DNA of 64,000 nt from Oreocharis arfaki (lineage: Eukaryota > Chordata > Aves > Passeriformes > Paramythiidae), in the NCBI GenBank assembly GCA_013398015.1, contig VZRR01014180.1, forward strand, positions 1-64,000. The letters are read 5' to 3'. The notes below the pieces were generated by a model. That model searched no databases and was not told the DNA's origin. It was given only the letters and a program-made list of their open reading frames with translations. Shown here one piece after another: positions 23,451-33,410 of the stretch; the stretch's first letter is position 1; the number at the start of each line of letters is the position of its first letter. Position numbers and translations under genes: made by a program.

Positions 23451-26400
23451 GCACAGTGCTGCACAAAGAACTGGATGCCCTACTTTGATCTACTCAAGTA
23501 TTTACTAATGTGTCCCACAGCTGGCAGGAGCTGTTAGCAACTCAAGAAATCTGGTTTTCTGCCACCAGCTCTGCTATGGGGCCTCAAGGAAATCCCAAAG
23601 CCACTCCAGGTTTCAGTTTCCCCTCTTCGCAGGCAATGACGCTTCCCTCCAACTCCTAGTGGTGGCAAGGTTAAAGGCTGACCCTGGTAATGTTCTACAG
23701 CAAGCAGCCTTGGGGAACCCTCCAAACCTAAACGCTGATGCGCAGTGAGTCAAACCTCTAGTTTGGGTCCTATGCCCAAAGACAGGCCAGACCAATTCCT
23801 CGGGAGAGGCAAAGTCAAAATCAACACATATCCTTTGCCGTTGGCTCTTCTGACCTGGGCAAGTCACGCCATCATCTCCTTTCTTCCTCCGGCAGCACTG
23901 GGGAGATACCAGGTCCATTTGTGCACAAATGGCTCTCCCCTGTGCATAGGGCAGACCTGCTCGGAAAAATCGCCACCATCTGTGGCCTGACCGCAGGTAC
24001 AGATGTGCCAAAACTTGGAAGCACAAATGCTGCATGGCCCTGAAGTCAAGGACCCACCACGGCTGTTGGGGAAGCTCCTCTTCATCCTTGCTTTGCAGAT
24101 GAACAAGCTAGGGTGCACCTGAAACTGCTCATCCAGGGCAAAGAGGGCTAGGGGAGAGCAGATGTGTCTGTACAGCAAAAAGCACTTTGCAGAGTGGGGA
24201 TGATCCATGATCCCCCTTCCAGTCCTCCTCCCATCTAAACAAGCCCCAAGAACATGGTGTGCCTCAGCATTGCTGGAAGACGGCAACACACACAGAACTG
24301 GAGCCCAGCAGGCAGCGTGTGCCAATGGGGATGATTGATGGTGGCTTGCTGGACTTCTGAAGGACGGACACCCTCACTGAGAGTCGCCAGGTGCATGCCT
24401 AGGATGTCCTCAACTCAGGTTTCACGGAGCTCAAACTGCAGCTTCTGGCAAAGCAACTCCAACTGCGGATACAAAGGAGGAGCCTCCAAAATGTTCAGGA
24501 AGTTGGGACATTACAGAAATGCCCCATTGGGGCAAACCCTGGCAGGGGGTTCCTGCCAGGTGGCATAGCACATCTGAGGCATGGCCAAAAATGCTGTCCA
24601 GCCAAAACGCTCCCTCCTGCACAGATGTCAGCATTAGCTGGTGCTCTGTGCCCTGCCACAGCACTTACTTTCATGCACAAAATAAAAACTAGACTCGCCA
24701 ACATACCCAATGGGCCTGTCAAGCTAATCACGTTAGGAGGACTGGAAACACACCAGCAGCAAGAGCCGGCCCCTGCTCCAGAGCCCTTGCAGAAATCACG
24801 CATCCAGGAGACGGAAAACCCTCTGTCGTTCCCGTAACCAGGTCAATAAAAGCACAGACAACTCCATCCAGAGAGAGACTTTTTTTACGAATCACAAGAA
24901 AGAGCAGCTTCAGCTCCCCCAGCTGCAAATAGGTGGGCAGGCACAAAGAGGAAGCACGGAAACGTGTCTGTGCAACACGTGTGGGCCATCGGCCGCCCCG
25001 CACATGGCCGGGATATGGGGCAAGAGGAAACCGCTCTGAACCAAGCCGGGAGAAACAGCAGTGGCAGCTCGGTATGACTGCTCCCACCCCCACCAGCTGG
25101 GCTCCCAAATCCAGCAGCCTCCCATCCATATGTGTGTCTGGCAGGCTGGGGAGGGACAACAGGCTAGACAAGGATTTCAAAGCTCAGAGGTCCCAGGCAG
25201 CTTTGAATGGCCTCTGATTCACAGAGTGACAATAAACCCCCCCGCTTTGGGGAGCAAAAATACCCCAAATTAACTTCATCCTGATTCCCCAAGAACAAAG
25301 CAGCCCTGTCCCCAAACCCACAGTTATCTGTGGGTGCACTTTACTGTAACACTGTTATTTCTGGAGCTCTTAGTTAAGTGAGAAGCCCAGAGGACTGGAC
25401 AGAGCTTTTTTTGATCGAATTTCAGAGCAGCAGCAGCCTTTTGTTGTCTCTCCTTCCTTTTAATGTATTTATTTTTCAAGCCCTTAGTTCAGTAGCACAG
25501 AGGAGGGTAAATCACACATTGATGGTGAAGTCTAGCACAGGCTGCCTCCCTTTTGCATCTGAGAACCACACTCTAACCACAGGAAAGGATGTGTTCTCAT
25601 TATCACCAGCATTTTTTAGGCCCTAGACAAAAGGACCGTGGCGCAGAGTGTACCTAGAGCAAAATCAGATATAAGGTGGTTTTATTATACACGATAATGA
25701 TTGATTTCACAACCAAATCTCGCGCCTGGCCCCGAGGTACCCAACCCAGGCTGCTTCTCCAGGCAGGAGGGCACCAGTGCAGACCACCCCTTCCGTGCTG
25801 ATCAGCTTGTGACATTCCAGCACAGCCAGCAGCGCCCCATCCACCACCTCTAACGCGACACCCCAAAATGCAGCGTGCCCCCTGCAGCACCGGGACCCCA
25901 CGGCAAGAGCACAGGGAGAGCTGCATGGGTCAGCCCTGCGTGGCAGGGTCCTGCAAGTTACCTCACCCAGTCTCCAAGTTATCTGCACATGTACTCCAGA
26001 GCCTGGGAACGCCACCAGAGAGCAGGAGCAGCAGGAAAATACCAGGCTGCAACCTTGTGAGCAAAATGAGTTCAGTGGCTCAACACCCACATAATTAAAG
26101 GCAGGCGCATCCCTCAGTAGCTGTTAGCACGGGGGTGCGTTCACATTCGGGTATGTTCACTTTCAGGGGGCTGCAATACCACCTACAAAAGCAAAAGGTG
26201 TCCCTCTGCAGAGCCAGGCTGCTCATAGCACTGATGAAACACACAGGGAACATCTTTGCTCCAGGATCTATTTTTTTTCCCATTGAAACGGGAGCAACAG
26301 TAGCTCCCTACTGCCAAGGAGGTCTCAGCCACCCCCTGCTCCTCTCTCCTGGCAGTTCAGAGCGCTCTGACAGCCACGGGGACCTCAGCCTTGAGAGAGG

Positions 26401-29400
26401 AGAGAATGCTTTTGCTCGCTGTTGCTGGGAATGGCAATGCGCCCTGCTCTCCACACTCATCCACCAGCCAACTCCCCAGCTTTAGGTGGCTCCTACTGGG
26501 TCCTGGCACCACGGCTGGGAATGGGCAACTCCCACTCTTCTCTGCTCACAGGGCAGGCTGAACAATGGTTTTGATGGATGAACAACAGGCAGTGAGAGCA
26601 GCCCCAGAGGGAGCAACCCCCAGCCCCCCCTCTCAAAAGGGCATCAACCACCCACCACCCAGGTGTGGTCCTGCAGAGCTCCAGGCTGCAAGCTGCTTCC
26701 AATAGCAGGGAAAAGCCTTCCCAGGAGCCTTTCCCTCTTACCCAGCACTTCTTGTACCGCTTCCCGCACCACTTCCCCCTCACAGGGTGTGTTGCATAGT
26801 ATTTAAATACAGCCAGGTCTGGGCAAGCCAGATTTCAGCTGATCCTATGTCCCCTCTGTCAGGCAATGCTAAGAAAGGGGTCATGATTCCTCCACCAGCT
26901 GTTAGTACAGCATCATTTAGTGCAAACCCTTACAGCCTTCCTCCTCCAGCCTCCCCCAGGCACAGAGCAGCAGAAAGTGACTCCCCCCCCGGGGAAAAGA
27001 GAGGAGATTTCCCACATAATGGGCACCAGTATTAATTCTTCCAATTGCTGCAGAGTTCCTTTCATTCTGTGACTTTATGAACATCACTCTTTGTTGGCAG
27101 CAGCCCCGGAGGGTATCACAAGTCACCTGAAAGGAAAAGAGCCTCTTCAAGCACCGGCATCTGGGCTGCCTCTGAGACAGAGGGCGGCAGCTCTGGCCGT
27201 GCACGGCCACACTGACCAGACAGCTCACAGCCACGGCACTGGATCAGCCATTCCTCAAGAGGGCTTTGATGACATCTTTAGGGTGTCATGGCTAATTAGA
27301 GCCCTGACTATACCCTCTAATTAGGTAACACTTTCAGACAAATCACCCTGTCCTCTTCAAACCACTTCACACCTCCAGATACATCCCTAATTGACTTGAA
27401 AGTTGACTCGGCACTTCTTCCCGCACCTCCTTCCATTTCACAAGGCATTTCAAAATAAATAAACGCCTGCTCCTCAGTCCTGTCTCGGAGCCCAGCTGGG
27501 GAATTGCCCTCACATCCGCACAGGCACGCACCTGCGCGACCTGACACAAAACCTCCATCGCAGGCACAAAGCAAACGCTCTGACGCAGCGGCAGCATCGT
27601 CCTCCTCTGATCTCCCGTTTCTAGCCATCCTAGTGCTACTTTCAACAACAGTCAGCAAAGCTTTTTCTCGCAGAACAGGAGTGTTTGCGATGCGTCAGTG
27701 TCCTACTAAAAATACTGCCCGGGGGCTTGCGAGAGAAGCAGGGCTCCAGCACAGGAGCCTGGTATCTGGCAACAGAAGGCAATAGAAAAAACCCCAGCCA
27801 TTGAGAACTTAATATGCCAGAATGTTATCAAGTGCCAGCATTTCAATCCAGAAGCTTGATTTCTGTTTTCATTAGGTAATGAATAAACTGAAATGATCCA
27901 AATGTTTTCAGTTTTCCAATAGCACAGAATTTGAAGTAGATAGGCAACCCCCCCACACCATCAGAACTGCAAACATGCTGAACAAAAACTATCAAAATTC
28001 ATAGAAGATAAATATTGAGCCCTTAAAAGCCTGCTATGAGAACAATGTCTCTTTATTTGCTTTCCGTGAGGTTTGTTATAACAAGAGAGAAAGACTCCAG
28101 TATACAGTGTTTTAATATATATACACGCATTCACAGCTGGAATAATAGATTTTAAGGGCTGAGGGCAATATTACAGCTGGATGTATGCAGAAATGCATAA
28201 ACATACCTTCAAAAATATATTCTTTGCACCCTAGCCAGATATGTAGATGGACACATATACAATACACACAGACACACACTCTCCATGTTTCAGATCGATC
28301 AGAACCATTCATTAAATCAGACTCTCTAAAGTTTCTGCTGCTTGGGGAAAACATGACCCTGAGGAGACATCATGCATGAACTTAACAACCAGCAGAAAAT
28401 GAAACCATAACACGCTGCATCTTGAAAGCCAGCCCTGAATCTAACTTAATCCCTGCTCTGGACAATGCCTCTAGAGAGGCATTAAAACCATGCTAAGGTG
28501 TTTTCCTGGATTTCCCAGATTTCCCCGGAGATTCCCTGGCATTCTGGCTGCATCCATCTCCTTCTCGCTTCGGAGATGTTTCCGGCTGAGCGCTTCCACC
28601 CTTACTCCTGCTGCTTGCACGGGCAGTGACGGACAGAGCCAGTGGAGCAGCATCCGGAGAGCTGCGTCCTGCCCTGGCAGCAGGACGAGTTACCGGGACA
28701 GCTCGTGGGGTTTAACACTCGTAATCCTACAAAACGTGCAGGGGAACGATGTACGTGCAGGGGGATGATGTACGGGGCGTGAAGGGTCAAGAGCAGCTTT
28801 GCATCCTCCTTTCCCATCCCCAACAAAGGAATTCCAGCAGATCTCGTGCCCCCTAGTGTCATCCTGGCGAACGGTCTGACACCGGGCACCGCCAAGCTCT
28901 GGGTACCACCTGGCCCAGGCAGTGCCCTTGTTTATCCCACAGCGAAGCTGCCACCGTGTCCTGCTGGCACCTAGAGCACAGTGAAACACCGTTCCCAGCA
29001 GTTCATGTAAAGGACAGCGTGAGCCTGCTGACCCTCCCCAGCACCCCGGGGCACCCACAGCCCCCCAAGTGTTCCCATGCCCTGCACGGTGCCTCCTCCG
29101 TTCTGCTCTGGAGGAGCCCCGGCAAGATCTGCCCCTCCAGCAGATAGCCCAAACGGTGTCCCTGGAGAAGGGCCAAGAGGAGGAGGCTGAGAGCATCTGC
29201 AGTGGACACTGTCCAGAATACAACTCCTCCTAAAAATAGATAGATGGAAGGCCATGCCCTTCCAGGGAATGGGAATGCTCAGTGCTAGGAGCTCAGGGTT
29301 TGGCATGATAAAACTTCAAAGTGCACAAATGCAAGACACTTTGTTACCCTGTTTCTTCCCCATGAGAGTACCTGTGGCATCAGGCTCTGGCTGCGAGCAG

Positions 29401-29990
29401 GAGAAGCAACACACAAAAATCAGCCCAGAACCCAGCATCCCTGTGTGCCACCCTGCTCTGACCAAAGATCCAGCATCTCCTTGGAAAATGTCCATGCAGA
29501 CTGCAACACTAATGAGTGCAACGGAGAGCAAACCCTGCACACAGAGCACCTAAACAAGAGCTGTGTGCTGGAAAGGTGCACAGGAAATGTGCATGCACGT
29601 GCCTCAGTTTCCCCATCTGCCAAGCTTACCCTCTCTTATTTTCCTTATCCCTCCTGCTCAACTATTAGTTCTTGTGGGAGGAGGCACCCCAGGAATACAC
29701 CTAGACCACCGTCCCCTTCCAGCTTCCCCATCTGCTAGCAGCATGCAAGCAAACCTCAGTAACCCATCACCAAAATTTGGAGGAATTCTCCCCAGGGCAC
29801 TGACCTGAGTATGCTGCTTTCTTCTGCAACACCGAGCAGGGACTATGGCTTAGAATAATGGGGAAGTAACTCAGTTCAGTGCTGACAAAGCATCACAAGC
29901 CCCAGCGGGGTGGGAGGGGAGGAGGTGTCCTTCCCTTACGCTGCCATGCCTGGTATACATCATGTTTAGGGCCAGGCATACGTCACCGAC
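23451..29990. other. Intergenic or intronic DNA, no gene recognised
   Basis: No supported exon. Two AT-richer patches stand out: 27255-27340, with two TAATTAG sites 30 bases apart, and 27785-28365, with few CG dinucleotides. A - strand donor-like sequence occurs at 21043-21050 to the left and others by chance. The + strand is generally richer in A and C than in G and T. Confidence 0.55.
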
Positions 29991-29994
29991 ACAA

Positions 29995-30160
29995 AATGGA
30001 CAAATTGGAGGGATTTCAGAAAAACGAGCGACAAAAATGATCAGGAGGCAGAAGAGATTGATTTACAAGGGGAGATTTAAAAAGCTGCGATCAGCCTAGC
30101 TGGGCTGAGCAAGTACTGACTGCAAGAAGCAGTTGGATGCTAATCTGCAAATGGGATGAA
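29995..30160 (+). mobile_element. Old CR1/L2-like LINE fragment
   Basis: The order of motifs GGAGGGATTTCAGAAAAACGAG, CGACAAAAATGATCAGGAGG, GATTTACAAGGGGAGATTTAAAAAGCT and CAGCCTAGCTGGGCTGAG parallels the conserved region of CR1-clade LINEs around 'GACAAAGATGATCAGAGG ... GAGAGAGCTGGGGCTGTTCAGCCTGG'. Divergence is high, so this is an ancient copy; an L2-type element is the alternative. Confidence 0.6.
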
Positions 30161-30369
30161 AACAATCTGGGAAGGAGTAATTTAGCATCTTCATCAGCAT
30201 TGGGATGAAATGAGGGGGAACTCAGGGCTGAGTGGGCAGGGAAAAAAATCCCAAACCAATCTGAAAACTCCTTTCGTAGTTATGCATGACTGTCTCCATC
30301 AAAATGCTCAAAGTCCCCAAAACTCACTCTGCCTCGGACAAGGACCCTCGGGAGCAACTGAGCCTGTGC

Positions 30370-30426
30370 ATGCACACACACACTCAGAGACACGCGCACA
30401 CACAGAAACATGCACACGCACACACG
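30370..30426. repeat. (CA)n-rich microsatellite
   Basis: Interrupted CA repeats with some CG steps. It accounts for the His/Thr-rich frames at this place. Confidence 0.85.
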
Positions 30427-32008
30427 GAGCCCTTTCCCACCCCTGACTCACACTCAGGAAAGCAGCAGGGCCGCCGCGATAGCCGGAGAGGATGGAGGCT
30501 TCACGCTCGCAGGGAAGCAGCGGAGAGCGAAGGCTAGAGCTGCCGGGAGCAGTGGGAAGGTCCCCGCAGAAAGATGCTTTTGCACTCCCGGGTCTTCACA
30601 GGGGAAAGGTGCTGAGATGGCTTCCTGCAAAGTGGCAGGAGTGAGCTCAGCTGCGAGCAGTCAGATATTTACACACAAACAGCACATTACTCAGCAACTC
30701 CCATTTGTCAGGCATAATGGCAGCGGCAGCAATAATAAACGACAGAGCTGAGAGACAGGCTCCCCAGGCGCACACCCAGCCCCAGCCTGAGCTGGAGCAG
30801 GATGCATGCCTCCAGCTTGCAGGGAATTAACTGAGAGTGGCCAGGAGCTGGGGCTTGCACCCACAAAACTCCTGCTGCTGGCTTCAGAGAGCCAGTCACG
30901 TCTCCGAAAGCCAAGCCTTGGCTGCACAGTTATTTGAATGTGTGGGTGCATCACAAGCTTTGTGGCTCTGCGAGGTACCAGGGCTTTTCCCTTCCCAAAT
31001 CCAGGACGTGCCAAGCACCTTCCAGGGGGAAGGGGATGCAGAGTCCTGGCAGGATGGGGTCCTCTCGGAGTAAATCAGACCAAAGATAATGTATGATGAT
31101 TAGATCATGGCTTGGCCTGCTCTGACTAGAGGCTCTGATAAACTTATCTTGAGGAGCTGTCACAAGGAAGTCTGCCAGGCACGGGGGTCTCGTTTCTAAA
31201 GCTCAGCCAGTCTTGGGAAAGTCCACCCGCTTCAGTGAGCCCCAGAGACCTTTGGTCCCAGGACCTGGTCCCAGTGTGCTGCCTGGTCAGACACGAGCGT
31301 CCCTTGCACATCTCCAGACATCACAGCAGAGCTCCAACTCCTCATGGAGGGGCAGGGCAGGGACCCGGGAGCAAGAACGGCTGCTCCCACATATTTGCAC
31401 ATTTTGCAGGAAGCAGCCAATGCCAGTGCCTCGCTGCCTGCACACACAGCCGGTGGGACCGGCAGCAGCATGTGCAGGTCCTGTCCCTCACACTAGTACT
31501 CGACGTGGTGCGCTGAGAGTGGGCACAGTCAGTGAAATTCTCTAAACCCGAGCAGAAGTCAGCAAGTTCCCCAGCAAAAAAGCAATCCGAGGAAAGGACC
31601 TCCTCGACCATCCCACGAATTAAAACACAAAGAGATGGGAAAAAGAAATTGAACAGCTAGGCAGGCAATCCCCTTTCTGTAACCTGCGCTCTGAGCAGAC
31701 CCTGCATGTATGTCCGTAAGTGTGGGGTGGGGAAGGGTAAGAGAGTGAAGAAGTGTCGATAGCTATACCAAAAAAGTTTAGTGGTTAAAGAAAAAACTGC
31801 CAGAGGAGCCAGGGAAGCTGGAACATGCAGACCTGGTTCTGTCCCCAGTGAAGGCAGCACAAATTGGCTCACGAGCTGATTGGAGTCACAACTCGTTTTT
31901 AGGATTGCAGTGGGGGAAGTCACCAAGATGTGGAAATGTCAGGGAGTTCTGTGCAGCAAAGGGATCGGTGTGTATTATGCAATTCTGGAAAGCAGCCCTT
32001 GTACTCAC
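30427..32008. other. DNA left of the CpG island, no gene recognised
   Basis: No supported coding exon. GC content rises towards the island. A patch at about 31080-31160 has ATGATGATTAGATCATG and CTTATCTTGAGG (GATA-like) sites. The right end abuts a - strand splice donor discussed in the next entries. Confidence 0.5.
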
Positions 32009-32089
32009 GCTCGGGATGAACTGCCTGCCTAGCCCAGGGAGAGCAGTTCCCCAGAAGCACCATACACACACTTTTCTTATAAAATCACA
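32009..32089 (-). other. Candidate internal exon, - strand
   Basis: Read on the - strand, a long T-rich tract (32092-32140) ends in CGAAG and is followed by 81 bases and a very good donor, AGC/GTGAGTAC (intron from 32008 downwards). The 81 bases are 27 codons without a stop in the phase that continues the candidate first exon at 32779-32877. Translation (beginning CDFIRKVCVWCF) matches no family I recognise. The T tract is also simply the complement of an A-rich microsatellite, so the acceptor may be fortuitous. Confidence 0.2.
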
Positions 32090-32097
32090 CTTCGGGA

Positions 32098-32133
32098 GAA
32101 AAAAAAAAAAAAGAAAAAAATAAATAAAAGAAA
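32098..32133. repeat. A-rich low-complexity tract
   Basis: A14-like run followed by A-rich sequence with single G and T interruptions. Confidence 0.85.
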
Positions 32134-32510
32134 ATCTGCACTGCCACAGCAGAGAAGAAGGCAGGTTGCGCCTTTGGAGAGACGGAGGAGAAGCCTGCTC
32201 TCCCGCCCAGGAAATCCACGGGCTCCGGTTTACAAAGAGCCGCCCCGCAGTCCCGGCTCCAGCCCCGCGCACTGCCGCAGGGAGGACTCATCCCTCCTAG
32301 ACCTCAACCTGGTGCCGGCCGCGATGCCCTCCCGGCCGGGCAGGGGACGGGGGGTCCGGCCGGGCAGGGGACGAGGGTCCCGCCGCGCCCCGATGCGGAC
32401 CCACTGCCCCGGAGGGTGCAGGGACTCTCCGGCCCCTTGCCCCCCATCTCTCCCCGCCAGGATCACGCGCACGGCGGGGCAGGAAAGTAAGTTGCCCAAA
32501 TTGTCTCCTC

Positions 32511-32524
32511 GGGGGGGGGGGGGG
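32511..32524 (+). repeat. G14 homopolymer in the CpG island
   Basis: Fourteen consecutive G residues, able in principle to form a G-quadruplex. Length may vary or be misread in assembly. Confidence 0.9.
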
Positions 32525-32778
32525 ACGCGCGGCCCATGTCGGGGCGCGGACACGCGCGGGCGCTGGAAAGGTGCGCGGCTGCGGGGCGGGAGGGAACACC
32601 AGACGGGGGGCGAATGCGGGGAAAGAAAGCGTTCCCCCCCGCCCTCCTCTCTGCCTCCCTCGGCGGCGGGCACCGAGGCTCGCCTCCGCTGACCCCCGTG
32701 CCCGCACGCCGCCTCCTCCGTCCCGTGGGTGGGAGTATACCCCGTGCCGCCCTCCGGCCCCGGCCGCCCGGTACTCAC

Positions 32779-32877
32779 GGCGCCTTCCTTGCCGCCGCTC
32801 CCGGCGCTACCCCATGCAACCACCGGCTGCTTCTGCACCGGCTCGGGGGCTATAAGCTCTTTTAAACTCCAGCACAT
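32779..32877 (-). CDS. Candidate first coding exon, - strand (unrecognised)
   Basis: Read on the - strand, an ATG at 32877-32875 opens 33 codons that run exactly to a strong splice donor (GGCGCC/GTGAGTAC; intron from 32778). The frame is open further on both sides only because of high GC. The peptide (start MCWSLKELIAPEPVQKQPVV) matches no family I recognise. A second ATG seven bases upstream (32884) opens a different frame that stops within the segment (25 codons), so it would be an upstream ORF or the true start is elsewhere. The segment sits within the CpG island just downstream of a TATA-like site. It may also be a noncoding first exon, which I consider at least as likely. Confidence 0.25.
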
Positions 32878-32984
32878 AACCCATGTGACCGCAGAAGCCA
32901 CTGGTAAGGAGCGCCGGGGAGCCAGCGATGAGCTCAGCCCGCACCCCCCGGCACAGCGCCGGGGACGCGCTCCCGGCCCCGCCG

Positions 32985-33410
32985 CGCCGCGCGCACCCGC
33001 CCGCACTCGCACACGCACTCGCGGCGCACACACGCGCGGGCTCACAAACACAAACACACGCGCGAACACCCACACGCGCACCCCCCACAGCCACAGGCCG
33101 GTCCACGCCCCTGCGGACACGCCGCCGCCTCCTCCCTCCCCACGGATGCTGAGCCGGAGGGAGGCACCCGCGCACACGCGCGCCCCACCGACCCCCGCGC
33201 AAACGCGTACTCGTGTAAGCGCCGTGGAGACGGAGCCCCACACAAACACACGCATCACGAGCAGTGGTCCCTGCAATTCCCCCCCACACACACCTCCCCA
33301 GAGACGCAGCCCCGAGTGTGGTCACCCCGGTGCACACACACGCTCACGCGTGCCCCGTGCACACACACGCGGTCTTGCACAACGCACCCTCCACACGCAC
33401 AGCCCTTTCC
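32985..33410. repeat. CA/CG alternating purine-pyrimidine tract
   Basis: Over about 400 bases the + strand is dominated by CACACG, GCGCAC and ACACAC steps at the edge of the CpG island. Such alternating sequence is prone to Z-DNA. The lack of TA-containing stop codons makes the region open in several frames on both strands. Confidence 0.7.

Larger units (their letters stand above)
32210..33240. promoter_or_regulatory. CpG island, probable promoter
   Basis: CG dinucleotides are dense over about 1 kb, with many CGCG, GCGC, CCGCCC and GGGCGG-type (Sp1-like) sites, against a CG-poor background on both sides. CpG islands of this size in birds almost always mark promoters. On the - strand a TATA-like TTTAAAAG (about 32858-32866) and a CACATG(T)GAC E-box-like site (32880-32890) lie just upstream of an open segment that ends at a strong donor (32778). 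On the + strand a donor-like AAA/GTAAGT occurs at 32487. A G14 homopolymer (32511-32524) lies inside. The composition asymmetry of the window changes sides here, which suggests a bidirectional promoter. Confidence 0.72.
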
